A stretch of DNA of 64,000 nt, from positions 124,001-188,000 of the forward strand of contig CBDAPE010000019.1 in assembly GCA_965198325.1 (NCBI GenBank), in the 5' to 3' direction. Within the stretch, counting starts at the first letter, position 1; each line of letters begins with the position of its first letter. Origin of the DNA: CBDAPE01 sp965198325 (GTDB lineage Bacteria > Pseudomonadota > Alphaproteobacteria > UBA828 > JAPUJA01). Both the position numbers and the translations under genes were made by a program. The notes under the pieces are model-generated. The model saw only the letters and a list, made by a program, of their open reading frames with translations. It had not been told where the DNA came from and ran no database searches. This document shows, in pieces, positions 1 through 11,206 of the stretch.

Positions 1-729
1 GAGAGCTTCGAGGCGCTGAACGATGCTCTCGCGGGACAGTGCCGCCGGCGCCAGGCGGCGCGGCTGCGGGGTCACAAGGAGACCATCGGCGAGCGCCTCG
101 CACGGGACCGGGAAGCCTTCTTGCCTCTCCCCCCGGCACCATACGATGCCTGCGACAAGCGCACTGGACGGGTGAGCTCGCTGTCGCTGGTGCGCTGCCG
201 GGGCAACGACTACTCGGTGCCCGTGGCCTATGGCCACCGCGAGGTGCTGATCCGGTGCTCCGTCGACGAGGTCGTTATCTCTTGCGGCGCGGAGGTGATT
301 GCCCGGCACCGCCGGTCCTACGACAGCGAGGACCTGATCTTCGACCCGCTGCATTACCTACCCTTGATCGAGCAGAAGATCGGCGCCCTCGACCAGGCCG
401 CGCCGTTGGCGGGCTGGGACCTGCCCGAGGCCTTCATCACTCTGCGACGCCTGCTCGAAGCCCGCATGGGCAAGGCGGGCAAGCGCGAGTCCGTCCAGGT
501 GCGCCGTCTGCTGGAGAGCTTCCGGCTCGAGGAGGTCGAGGGTGCGGTCGGCGACGCGCTCAGGCTCGGCGCCATCGGCTTCGATGCGGTGAAGCACCTG
601 GTACTGTGCCGCATCGAGCGGCGGCCGCCCCGGCTCAACCTCGAGGTCTATCCGTACCTGCCGCGCGCCCGGGTCGCGACGACGTCTGCCAAGTCGTACA
701 TGAGCCTGCTGTCGGGGCTCGGCGCATGA
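1..729 (+). CDS. istA: IS21 transposase IstA, C-terminal part (cut by window start)
   Basis: IstA is the DDE transposase of IS21-family elements and acts with the ATPase IstB. The window begins inside the gene; the reading frame runs from base 1 to the TGA at 727-729. It encodes the region after the catalytic core, matching the C-terminal 240 or so residues of the complete IstA at 21447-22910. The stop overlaps the start of istB in an ATGA, the usual translational coupling in this family. No internal stops are seen. Confidence 0.85.
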   Translation, partial: ESFEALNDALAGQCRRRQAARLRGHKETIGERLARDREAFLPLPPAPYDACDKRTGRVSSLSLVRCRGNDYSVPVAYGHREVLIRCSVDEVVISCGAEVIARHRRSYDSEDLIFDPLHYLPLIEQKIGALDQAAPLAGWDLPEAFITLRRLLEARMGKAGKRESVQVRRLLESFRLEEVEGAVGDALRLGAIGFDAVKHLVLCRIERRPPRLNLEVYPYLPRARVATTSAKSYMSLLSGLGA

Positions 730-1490
730 CCGACACACCACGGCTGCTGCTCGTCCACCACCTCAAGAGGCTGAAGCTGCCGACGGTCCTGAGGGAGTAC
801 GACAAGATCGCCCGGCAGTGCGCCTCTGAAGGCGTCGACCACGTTCGCTATCTTCTGCGTCTGGCCGAGCTCGAGCTGATCGACCGCGAGCGCCGCATGG
901 TCGAGCGGCGCATCAAGGCGGCGCGCTTCCCCGTGATCAAGAGCCTCGATAGCTTCGATTTCAAGGTCATCCCCTCGCTCAACAAGACGTTGGTCCTGGA
1001 GCTCGCCCGCTGCGCGTACATCGAGCGCCGCGAGAACCTCATCGCGCTCGGCAACAGCGGCACCGGCAAGACCCACATCGCCCTCGGTCTCGGCTTGGCG
1101 GCCTGCCAGAAGGGCCTCTCGGTCGGCTTCATCACCGCCGCCGCGCTGGTCCACGAGCTCATCGAGGCCCGCGATGACAAGCAGCTGCTGAGGTTCCAGA
1201 AGAAGCTCGCCACCTACAAGCTTCTGATCGTCGACGAACGCGGCTTCGTGCCGCTGTCCAAGACCGGTGCCGAGCTCCTGTTCGAGGTGTTCAGCCAGCG
1301 CTACGAGCGCGGCTCGACCCTGGTCACCACCAATCTGTCGTTCGACGAATGGACCGAGGTGTTCGGCTCCGAGCGGCTTACCGGCGCTCTCCTCGACCGC
1401 CGCACCCACCACGTCAACATCCTCGAGATGAATGGCGAGAGCTACAGGCTCAACCAGAGCCGCAGGCGTCAAACCCCGACGGCGAACTGA
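726..1490 (+). CDS. istB: IS21 helper ATPase IstB (copy A)
   Basis: 254 residues, normal IstB length. A DnaC-like AAA+ ATPase that binds target DNA and activates IstA. The Walker A motif GNSGTGKTHIA is intact. The Walker B segment reads LLIVDERGF here but LLIVDELGF in the copies at 24292 and 25828. Two more replacements distinguish this copy (NLSFDE for NLPFDE and LDRRTHH for LDRLTHH). These are missense changes in positions otherwise constant in the window, so this copy may be impaired, though the frame is open. Start chosen from the ATGA overlap with istA. Confidence 0.85.
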   Translation: MTDTPRLLLVHHLKRLKLPTVLREYDKIARQCASEGVDHVRYLLRLAELELIDRERRMVERRIKAARFPVIKSLDSFDFKVIPSLNKTLVLELARCAYIERRENLIALGNSGTGKTHIALGLGLAACQKGLSVGFITAAALVHELIEARDDKQLLRFQKKLATYKLLIVDERGFVPLSKTGAELLFEVFSQRYERGSTLVTTNLSFDEWTEVFGSERLTGALLDRRTHHVNILEMNGESYRLNQSRRRQTPTAN

Positions 1491-1682
1491 ACCGACCACC
1501 CAACCCACGCTTGACCCCATGGGCCCACAGGTCCCTCCCGCGCGCGCCGCCGCGTCGGCCTGTTGAGGGCACGTCGCGTTGCGCGCGGGGCCCGCCCATG
1601 GACTACGGGGACAAGCCCGCAGCCGCCAAGCGGTCCCTTCTTACACCGCCACGGTCGTCCCTTTTTGCTCCGCCATTGACAG

Positions 1683-3128
1683 ATGAGCGTCCATGAGGCG
1701 TCGCGGGTGTTTGGTGTGGACCGCAAGACGGTCCGTAAGATGCTGTCGTTCTCGGTGCCGCCAGGATATCGCCGAAGCACGCCGCCCCGGCGACCGAAGC
1801 TGGATCCGTTCACGGGGATCATCGATCGGATCCTGGAGGATGATCGGACCAGTCACCGCAAACAACGGCACACTGCAAAGCGCATCTTCGACCGTCTCCG
1901 GGACGAGTACGGCTTTACGGGCGGGTACACCATCGTGAAGGACTCCGTTCGCGAGCGGCGGCTTCGGTCACGTGAGGTGTTTGTGCCGCTCGTCCATTCC
2001 CCCGGTCACGCCCAGGCGGACTTCGGTGAGGCGATGGCGGTGATCGGCGGCGTGTCGCGCAAGGTCCACTTCCTTGCCTTCGACCTTCCCCACAGCGATG
2101 GTTGTTTTGTGAAAGCCTATCCGGCGGAGACGACCGAGGCCTTTTGCGATGGTCACAATGCGGCATTCGCCTTCTTCGGCGGCGTTCCCACATCCATCCT
2201 GTACGACAACACCAAGCTGGCTGTTGCCCGGGTCCTGGGAGATGGCAAGCGGCCGCGAACGCGCGTCTTCACGGAGTTGCAATCCCACTATCTGTTCGAG
2301 GACAGGTTCGGCCGACCGGGCAAGGGGAATGACAAGGGCAAAGTCGAGGGACTGGTTGGCTTCATCCGGCGGGACTTCCCGGTCCCGATCCCGCGGGCCG
2401 AGAGCTTCGAGGCTCTCAACGGTGCTCTCGCCGAACGGTGTTGCCGGCGCCGGGCCGCACGGCTGCGGGGTCACAAGGAAACCATCAGCGAGCGCCTCGA
2501 ACGGGACCGTCAAGTTCTCTTGCCATTGCCGCCTGCTCCCTATGATGCCTGCGACAAGCGTCCCGGAAGGGCGAGCTCACTGTCGCTGGTGCGTTACCGC
2601 GGCCACGACTACTCGGTGCCCGTAGCATACGGGCACCGCGAGGTGCTGATCCGCGGCTATGTCGACGAGGTGATGATCTCTTGCGGCGCCGAAGTGATCG
2701 CCCGGCACCGCCGGTCCTATGACAGCGCGGACCTGATCTTCGACCCGCTGCATTACCTGCCCTTGATCGAGCAGAAGATCGGCGCCCTCGACCAGGCCGC
2801 GCCGTTGGCGGGCTGGGACCTGCCCGATAGCTTCATCACCCTGCGACGCCTGCTCGAAGCTCGCATGGGCAAGGCAGGCAAGCGCGAGTACGTCCAGGTG
2901 CTCCGTCTGCTGGAGAGCTTCCGGCTCGAGGAGCTGACGGCAGCGGTCGACGATGCGCTCAGGATCGGCGCCATCGGCTTCGATGCCGTCAAGCACCTGG
3001 TGCTGTGCCGCATCGAGCGGCGGCCGCCCCGGCTCAACCTCGAGGTCTATCCGTACCTGCCGCGCGCCCGGGTCGCGACCACGTCTGCCAAGTCGTACAT
3101 GAGCCTGCTGCCGGGGCTCCGTGCATGA
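1683..3128 (+). pseudogene. istA: IS21 transposase IstA lacking its first 18 codons (copy B)
   Basis: 481 codons open from the internal ATG. It has the N-terminal helix-turn-helix (ASRVFGVDRKTVRKML), the integrase-type DDE core (HAQADFGEAM, ILYDNTKL, GKGNDKGKVEG) and the long C-terminal region. The intact relative at 26589-28088 begins MYRVDLYARVRRACR; those first 18 codons are missing because copy A lies just before codon 19. The ATG used here is internal in the intact gene, so a slightly shortened protein could still be made if transcribed from copy A. Confidence 0.8.
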
Positions 3129-3888
3129 CCGACGCACCACAGCTGCTGCTCGCCCACCACCTCAAGACGCTCAAGCTTCCGACCTTCCTGCGAGAGTACG
3201 ACAAGATCGCCCGGCAGTGCGCCTCTGAAGGCGTCGACCACGTTCGCTATCTTCTTGCGTCTGGCCGAGCTCGAGCTGATCGACCGCGAGCGCCGCATGG
3301 TCGAGCGGCGGATCAAGGCGGCGCGCTTCCCCGTGATCAAGAGCCTCGATAGCTTCGATTTCAAGGTCATCCCCTCGCTCAACAAGACGCTGGTCCTGGA
3401 GCTCGCCCGCTGCGCGTACATCGAGCGCCGCGAGAACCTCATCGCGCTCGGCAACAGTGGCACCGGCAAGACCCACATCGCCCTCGGTCTCGGTCTTGGC
3501 GGCCTGCTAGAAGGGCCTCTCGGTCGGCTTCATCACCGCCGCGCTGGTCCACGAGCTCATCGAGGCCCGCGATGACAAGCAGCTGCTGAGGTTCCAGAAG
3601 AAGCTCGCCACCTACAAGCTTCTGATCATCGACGAGCTCGGCTTCGTGCCGCTGTCCAAGACCGGTGCCGAGCTCCTGTTCGAGGTGTTCAGCCAGCGCT
3701 ACGAGCGCGGCTCGACCCTGGTCACCACCAATCTGCCGTTCGACGAATGGACCGAGGTGTTCGGCTCCGAACGCCTGACCGGCGCGCTGCTCGACCGCCT
3801 CACCCATCACGTCAACATCCTCGAGATGAACGGCGACAGCTATCGGCTCAACCAGAGCCGCAGGCGTCAAACCCCGACGGCGAACTGA
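3125..3888 (+). pseudogene. istB: IS21 ATPase IstB with two frameshifts (copy B)
   Basis: Starts in an ATGA overlap with istA. Alignment by eye with the intact istB at 726-1490 shows one extra T near 3255 (CTTCTTGCG for CTTCTGCG) and a second extra T near 3493 (GGTCTTGGC for GGCTTGGC), with a nearby C-to-T change creating TAG. A 3-bp deletion near 3539 also occurs. The gene is therefore readable only in three separate frames: the first lies 5' of about 3255, the second ends near 3510 and the third ends at 3888. Confidence 0.85.
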
Positions 3889-4120
3889 ACCGACCACCCA
3901 GCCCTCGCTTGACCCCGTGGGTCCACAGGTCCCCCCCGCGCGCACCGCCGCGTCAGCCTGTTGAGGGCACGTCGCGTTGCGCGCGGGGCCCGCCCATGGA
4001 CTACGGGGACAAGCCCGCAGCCGCCAAGTGGTCCCTTTTTACTCCGCCACGGCGGTTGCTTTTTGCTCCGCCGTTGACAATTTGTTCCAAAGGCGCTGAC
4101 GTCAGACACGAGAGGGCGTG

Positions 4121-4331
4121 ATGGCCAGGTTCAGGGACACATCAAGACCCTGCAGAAATACGCTGCCGTCCACGCCTCGATCCACAACCACTTCAACCAG
4201 GACCGTCAACTCAACCGCCGCGAGATCTTCAAGCAGAACCGCTCGGCCGCCCTGGCCGAGTGGCGTCAGTTGGCTGCCTAAGAGGCCTGGGTTGTAGGTT
4301 CTTCAGTTCCTATCCAGTTAGTCTGACAACG
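4121..4331 (+). mobile_element. IS6-family transposase 3' remnant
   Basis: Encodes the last ~53 residues of an IS6-family (IS26-like) DDE transposase: MARFRD, then KTLQKYAAVHASIHNHF, ending AALAEWRQLAA and TAA at 4279-4281. A 2-bp insertion after the codon for RFRD breaks the frame. About 35 bp downstream is GTTAGTCTGACAACG (4317-4331), a terminal motif that recurs at every IS6 scar in the window. No 5' part of the gene is present. Confidence 0.75.
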
Positions 4332-4448
4332 TCTCTTGAGACTGTGATACGCGAGATCAGGGACGCTGAAAAACACGGACGGGATATGACGAACAACCCC
4401 AATATCAAGAGGTACAGATAAGCGAGGAAACGACCCCCGCCAACTTTA

Positions 4449-5249
4449 CTAGCCGATCACCTGGACGTGGGCGGTCTCGCGTTTCGGATCGTAGTAGCAC
4501 GAGTACGTCACGCGCTGCCATGCGCCGAAGACGTTCTGGAATTTCACGAGGTCGCCGGTGTACGCAATGGTGCCCTCGGTCTGGTTATCCCACCTCCAGC
4601 TCTGGAACTTGTGTTCCAATAAGCCATCGGTCCACTCGTAGTCATATTGCGCCGTGCGCTCTATGAGGTCCTGGCAGACTGCGGTTGCGCCGGCGATATG
4701 CCTCTCGTCCCAGCATTGGATATCCTGACGGCAGGACAGGTCCCTCTCGGCCTCCCGTTCGGCATCCGTCGGGGAGCCCCAGTCCGCCAGCCGGTCGGGG
4801 ATGATCCCCCGATAGAGGTCCGACCATAGGGCCGCGCCGCAATCATCTCCTGACCAGCCGCACTTGTCCGGCGCATAGACGATCCTGTTTCGGATAGACG
4901 AATCCTTTTCGTAGGAATCCCACAATCGAACGGATACCGCGTCCGGCCAGTCCTGGCGGTGCCTATCGACCGCAGCCTTCATCATGGTCTCCAGCGCCGC
5001 AACGTCCGTCGTCGCGAGTTCGGACTCTATTTCCAAAGTGACACGATATCTGACGTTCCCGAACGAACTGTCCTTTTCCTCAACCACCCGATAGGTCTGA
5101 GTGGCTACGGTATCCGTCGCTGGCTTTGGGTCGGATACCGCCCAGTTACCGTCATCCGGGTCGCTTTTGGCGAGGAACAAGACCAACACAACCAGCCCCA
5201 GCGCGATCACGTATATGGTCCACTTGGTGAGCGCTCGCGAGGAACGCAT
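4449..5249 (-). CDS. Hypothetical single-pass membrane-anchored protein
   Basis: 266 residues from the ATG at 5249, which has AGAAGGGG eight bases upstream; a GTG three codons earlier is also possible. One N-terminal transmembrane segment (WTIYVIALGLVVLVLFLA, about residues 10-27) anchors a soluble, probably periplasmic domain. The domain has at least seven cysteines (CGWSGDDC, LSCRQDIQC, VCQDLI, SCYYDP) that could form disulfides. The C-terminal stretch GDLVKFQNVFGAWQRVTYSC resembles a short domain seen at the end of various uncharacterised proteins, but I cannot name the family. It lies alone between IS6 scars on both sides. Function unknown. Confidence 0.6.
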   Translation of the reverse strand: MRSSRALTKWTIYVIALGLVVLVLFLAKSDPDDGNWAVSDPKPATDTVATQTYRVVEEKDSSFGNVRYRVTLEIESELATTDVAALETMMKAAVDRHRQDWPDAVSVRLWDSYEKDSSIRNRIVYAPDKCGWSGDDCGAALWSDLYRGIIPDRLADWGSPTDAEREAERDLSCRQDIQCWDERHIAGATAVCQDLIERTAQYDYEWTDGLLEHKFQSWRWDNQTEGTIAYTGDLVKFQNVFGAWQRVTYSCYYDPKRETAHVQVIG

Positions 5250-5322
5250 GGGTTTCACCCCTTCTTCCGGTCGGTCATTTCGGCGATTATACCCGCCGCC
5301 CTCCCCCCGCGTCAGCCACCCA

Positions 5323-5601
5323 GACCTGCGGTCGTTGGCTCAATAACCGGGCGGAATACTCGCATCAACCGTTTCGAAGGCGGGAAGGGGCGATGGCGCG
5401 GTTCAGAGACATCAAGACCCTGCAGAAATTCGCCTCCGTCCACGCCTCGATCCACAACCATTTTAATCACGACCGCCATCTCAACCGCCGCGATACTTTC
5501 AAACGAGACCGAGCCGCCGCCTTGGCCGAGTGGCGTCAACTTGCAGCCTGAGGTCGTTTGATTGTAGGTTCTTCAGTTCCTATCCAGTTAGTCTGACAAC
5601 G
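5323..5601 (+). mobile_element. IS6-family transposase 3' remnant with terminal motif
   Basis: Reads in one frame RTCGRWLNNRAEYSHQPF, REGAMARFRDIKTLQKFA and AALAEWRQLAA to TGA at 5549-5551. This is the C-terminal third of an IS6-family transposase, including the region around the catalytic Glu (NRAE.SHQ). The usual NRAENSH is NRAEYSH here. The end motif GTTAGTCTGACAACG lies at 5587-5601. The 5' two thirds and the left end are absent. Confidence 0.75.
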
Positions 5602-5714
5602 CCTCGCGTGCGCGTAGCTCTGAGCGATCCGGCGTTCAAGGTAATGCTTGATCCGATCCGACAGCGTGCTCAAGATGGTTGCACAGCGGGGCCTCGGAAG
5701 CGGAGGGCGGTCAC

Positions 5715-6086
5715 ATGTCGGCGACCACATGCGGAAGGATCGGAGCGGGATGCTTGTTTACCTGCCTCGCTGTCGCCCTGGCGTTGGGTGGCCCTGCGAA
5801 TGCGGGCTGCATATCGCAGACCTTGGGTGCCACTACCATCCACAATTGCGACGGTAAGATCGGCGTGTCACAGACGGTCGGTGACACGACCGTTCACAAT
5901 TTCGGCGGCAAGATCGGCACCTCGCAGACGCTCGGCGGTACCGCCGTCCACAACTTCGACGGCAAGCTGGGCACATCTCACACAGTGGGCACGACCACCA
6001 TCCATAATTTCGATGGCAAGTTCGGCCTGTCGCAGACTGTCGGCAACATCACCGTCTATAGCGGCCCGCTGTTCACCCGCCGCTGA
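5715..6086 (+). CDS. Small secreted protein built from 18-residue tandem repeats
   Basis: 123 residues. The ATG at 5715 follows GGAGGG at a suitable distance and gives an immediate signal peptide (CLFTCLAVALALGGPANAGC). The mature part is four to five 18-residue units of the form SQTxGxTTxHNFDGKxG: ISQTLGATTIHNCDGKIG, VSQTVGDTTVHNFGGKIG, TSQTLGGTAVHNFDGKLG, TSHTVGTTTIHNFDGKFG and a final degenerate unit. The period and the alternating T/H/N/G pattern fit a short beta-solenoid or a surface/periplasmic repeat peptide (inference). The gene occupies the ~495-bp segment between two direct copies of the IS6 end motif. Function unknown. Confidence 0.65.
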   Translation: MSATTCGRIGAGCLFTCLAVALALGGPANAGCISQTLGATTIHNCDGKIGVSQTVGDTTVHNFGGKIGTSQTLGGTAVHNFDGKLGTSHTVGTTTIHNFDGKFGLSQTVGNITVYSGPLFTRR

Positions 6087-6096
6087 GCCTGTCTGC

Positions 6097-6206
6097 GTTA
6101 GTCTGACAACGCCCTCAACAATGTTGACCCGCAGGCGTGGCTGGCGGAGGTCCTCGATCGGATCGCCGACCTGCCGCAGACCCGTTTGCACGAATTCCTG
6201 CCCTGA
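6097..6206 (+). mobile_element. IS6 end motif joined to IS66 TnpC C-terminal scar
   Basis: GTTAGTCTGACAACGCC (6097-6113) is followed immediately by 31 codons reading LNNVDPQAWLAEVLDRIADL and QTRLHEFLP to a TGA at 6204-6206. VDPQAWLxxVLxRI..PxxRLxELLPW is the characteristic C-terminus of IS66-family TnpC transposases. Only the last ~30 residues remain, so an IS6-type element removed or replaced the rest of an IS66 copy. Confidence 0.7.
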
Positions 6207-6407
6207 CAATGCTCGACAGGAAAGTCAAAAGTGTGATTATATCGCAGGGAATAATCCCATTGGCGGCGGGTGACAGTTTTAGAAGTGATGCTGTCGGCCA
6301 ATATCCCGGAGGCGGGTCTGTGCGTCGAGGCGATCCAGCCACCCGGCGAGCCATTGGTATCTTCGATCATTCTTTATCATGACTAAGTTATAGAAAAAGG
6401 TGGCACC

Positions 6408-8909
<2,502 letters not shown>

Positions 8910-9215
8910 ATTGAGAGAGCCGGCGCGAGTGCGTTGTCAGAGCAAATCGGCTTGAGCCGCCTGGCGAGGTCCCTTAACGTCTAGGAATGAAAACCCCTTC
9001 CGATATTTCGACAGTTCACTCGAGATCCGGAGGCGCTGGTATCATCATCATTGGTATTCGAACTGGCGCTGGCACCTCGATGAGGTGTTCGTGCGGATCA
9101 ACGGCGAAGACCTGCTATTTGTGGCGCGCGGTTGACCACGAAGGAGAAGTGCTCGAGGTTTTTGCCACGAAACGGCAGGATCGCAGGGCAGCACTCAGGT
9201 TTCTGAAGCGATGGA

Positions 9216-10662
9216 GTGGACGCCCCCATCCGACGGCGTCATAAGCGCCAGGAAGGAACGCACGCGGGGTGCGTTCGATCGACGAAGGAGGCGTCCATGG
9301 AGCAAGTTACTATCGTCGGCATCGACATTTCAAAGAGGAGTTTTCAACTTCATGGGGCGACGGCGGAAGGCAAGCCTGTGTTCGGCAAGAAGCTTTCGCG
9401 AGAAAAGCTCCTCGTATTCCTCTCCGAAACGCCGCCGTGCCTGGTTGTGATGGAGGCCTGCGGCAGCGCGCATCACTGGGGTCGACAGATCGTCGCTCTT
9501 AGTCACACGTGCAAGCCGATCCCGCCGATCTATGTCAAACCGTTTCTCAAGCGCCAGAAGAATGACAGTAACGACGCGGCCGCGATCGTCGAGGCGGCAC
9601 AGCGCCCGACCATGCGGTTCGTGGCAGTGAAGTTGGAGGAGGCGCAGGCGGATGCAATGTTGTTCCGCACCCGCGCACTGCTTGTCCGCCAGCGCACGCA
9701 GACGATCGATTCACTCCGGGGCCAGCTGGCGGAATTCGGCACGATCGCGGCCCAGGGTGTGGCGGGCGTCGCGGCGATGCGGCTTGAGTTGGCAGAAGTG
9801 GAAGGGTTGCTTCCCGAACAGGTCGTGTCGATGGCCAAACTGCTGTTCGAGCAGGTTGCCGCACTCAGCCAGAAGATCGCCGGCCTTGAGAAGGAGATCC
9901 GTTCCCGGACCCGGGCGCGCGAGGACATGAAGCGGCTGATGACGATCCCCGGCATCGGCCCGATCTGTGCGATGGCGCTGCATGCCTTTGCGCCGCCGAT
10001 GGAGAGCTTCGGCCGCGGGCGCGACTTCGCGGCCTGGGTCGGGCTGACACCGCGGCAGCACTCGACGGCCGGCAAGCAGCGGCTCGGCCGGATCACCAAG
10101 ATGGGGCAGCGCGATCTTCGCCAGTTGCTCGTCCTGGGCGCAACGTCGGTGCTCCGGCATATGCGCAAGCGCGAGAAGCTGGATGATCCCTGGCTGCGGA
10201 GGACGATCGCGGAAAAGCCGCCGAAGCTGGTCGCCGTCGCACTTGCGAACAAGATGGCGCGCATCATCTGGGCGCTGTCGGTCGGGAAGGACACCTACCG
10301 GGCGTCAGCAGCGGTTGCCGCTGGTGCGGAATAGCTGCCTGGAAGAGGAAGCGTCTGTTTGGAATTGGAACACCGGGCTTCGCGGACACGCTCTTGAGGG
10401 CGTGATGCACGGATGACCCCGGTTGGTGCGGTTGGGACGAAAGACAACATAGGGGCAAAAGGTCAGAGAGACGGGGTCGGAAAAACCAGCATCTCGCGCA
10501 GGGCTGTCAAGCATACCGCTGAAGCGATCTGGATCCGATCCACGAACACCATATGGGCCCGCGGCGCATGCATGCCGCACTTGAGAGGCCGGACATACGA
10601 CAGTACCTGACCGCATGTCACGAGTTGTTCAAATTCCTGCTTGCACTGCAGGGGGCGTCCAC
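9216..10662 (+). mobile_element. IS1111-subgroup (IS110 family) insertion sequence
   Basis: Bounded by a 12-bp inverted repeat, GTGGACGCCCCC at 9216-9227 and GGGGGCGTCCAC at 10651-10662, consistent with the IS1111 subgroup, which has (sub)terminal inverted repeats unlike classical IS110. The left boundary falls within the IS6 transposase codons and the right boundary resumes the same gene (AMKRYGRP). Length about 1.45 kb. No clear target duplication, as is usual for this family. Confidence 0.75.
9297..10334 (+). CDS. IS1111-type transposase (DEDD family)
   Basis: 345 residues from the ATG at 9297, preceded by GAAGGAGG. N-terminal DEDD_Tnp_IS110 domain with VGIDISKRSFQLHG (first Asp), LVVMEACGSAHHWGR (Glu) and KRQKNDSNDAAAIVEA (D..D). 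C-terminal Transposase_20 domain with TIPGIGPICAMAL and WVGLTPRQHSTAGKQRLGRI, including the conserved serine. These proteins cut and join DNA by a RuvC-like/serine mechanism during circle-mediated transposition. No defect visible; this is probably one of the few intact transposases here. Confidence 0.9.
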   Translation: MEQVTIVGIDISKRSFQLHGATAEGKPVFGKKLSREKLLVFLSETPPCLVVMEACGSAHHWGRQIVALSHTCKPIPPIYVKPFLKRQKNDSNDAAAIVEAAQRPTMRFVAVKLEEAQADAMLFRTRALLVRQRTQTIDSLRGQLAEFGTIAAQGVAGVAAMRLELAEVEGLLPEQVVSMAKLLFEQVAALSQKIAGLEKEIRSRTRAREDMKRLMTIPGIGPICAMALHAFAPPMESFGRGRDFAAWVGLTPRQHSTAGKQRLGRITKMGQRDLRQLLVLGATSVLRHMRKREKLDDPWLRRTIAEKPPKLVAVALANKMARIIWALSVGKDTYRASAAVAAGAE

Positions 10663-11041
10663 ATACGCGCGATGAAGCGTTATGGCCGTCCGGCTTCAGT
10701 CGTGACGGACGGGCTTCCGTCCTACCGGGCTGCGATGACTGTGATAGGCAACGCGGCCGCCCGGACCTGCGGTCGTTGGCTCAATAACCGGGCGGAAAAC
10801 TCGCACCAACCGTTTCGAAGGCGGGAAGGGGCGATGGCGCGGTTCAAGCAAGACCCTGCAGAAATTCGCCTCCATCCACGCCTCGATCCACAACCATTTC
10901 AACCACGACCGCCATCTCAACCGACGCGATACTTTCAAACAAGACCGAGCCGCCGCCTTGGCCGAGTGGCGTCAGCTGGCTGCCTGAGAGGCCTGGATTA
11001 TTGGTTCTTCAGGCCCGATCCAGTTAGTCTGACAATGCCCG

Positions 11042-11054
11042 GTTAACTTGACAA
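11042..11054 (+). repeat. GTTAACTTGACAA motif, left bracket of the exb-tonB cluster
   Basis: GTTAACTTGACAAAGCC starts right after the IS6 right end and differs from the IS6 end motif GTTAGTCTGACAACGCC at only a few positions. An inverted copy (TTGTCAAGTTAAC) is at 13714-13726, and a third, direct copy is at 13825-13837. It may be the terminus of a related IS6-type element now lost. Confidence 0.5.
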
Positions 11055-11206
11055 AGCCTCATCGAGCACCGGCGCTTGCACCACCGCAAGTCCGCCGCCT
11101 AGAATGATCAACCAGATGTGCGAGGGCCTCCGTTAGTTCTTCCGGCCATCTGTCTAAATTTATCTGATGATGGACACAGGTGCATGGCGAAATTATTTTC
11201 AGATTT

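Larger units (their letters stand above)
1..1681 (+). mobile_element. IS21-family element, copy A (left part outside window)
   Basis: Contains the istA 3' part and a full-length istB, then about 190 bp of right-end DNA finishing in GCTCCGCCATTGACA. The same right end occurs at 25233-25247, where the whole 2569-bp element can be measured. Immediately after TTGACA the sequence becomes the inside of another IS21 istA gene (codon 19 onward), so copy A sits inside copy B. Nearly identical to copy C at 21330-25247, which suggests recent movement or recombination. Confidence 0.85.
1682..4079 (+). mobile_element. IS21-family element, copy B (5' end displaced by copy A)
   Basis: Starts at istA codon 19, directly after the right end of copy A. 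Ends with the right terminal repeat, GCTCCGCCGTTGACA, at about 4065-4079. Closely related to the complete copy D (25637-28205, opposite strand), which supplies the missing left end for comparison. istB is frameshifted, so this copy cannot supply a full set of transposition proteins. Confidence 0.8.
8931..11036 (+). mobile_element. IS6-family element, degenerate, split by an IS1111-type element
   Basis: Left end GCGTTGTCAGA at 8931 is the inverted form of the right-end motif GTTAGTCTGACAA (11022-11034). Coding remnants: WRWHLDEVFVRINGE then, after a frameshift near 9112, LWRAVDHEGEVLEVFATKRQ and RAALRFLK to about 9211. After the insertion come MKRYGRPASVVTDGLPSYRA, RWLNNRAENSHQPF and, after another frameshift near 10850, KTLQKFASIHASIHNHF to TGA at 10985-10987. 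The helix-turn-helix N-terminus is deleted. All catalytic blocks of an IS6 transposase are recognisable but the gene is dead. Confidence 0.75.

Noticed and set aside
5820..6070. 54-bp repeats that could be mistaken for a CRISPR array
   Set aside because: Units are contiguous, in frame and code for the 18-residue protein repeat; there are no spacers and no cas genes.
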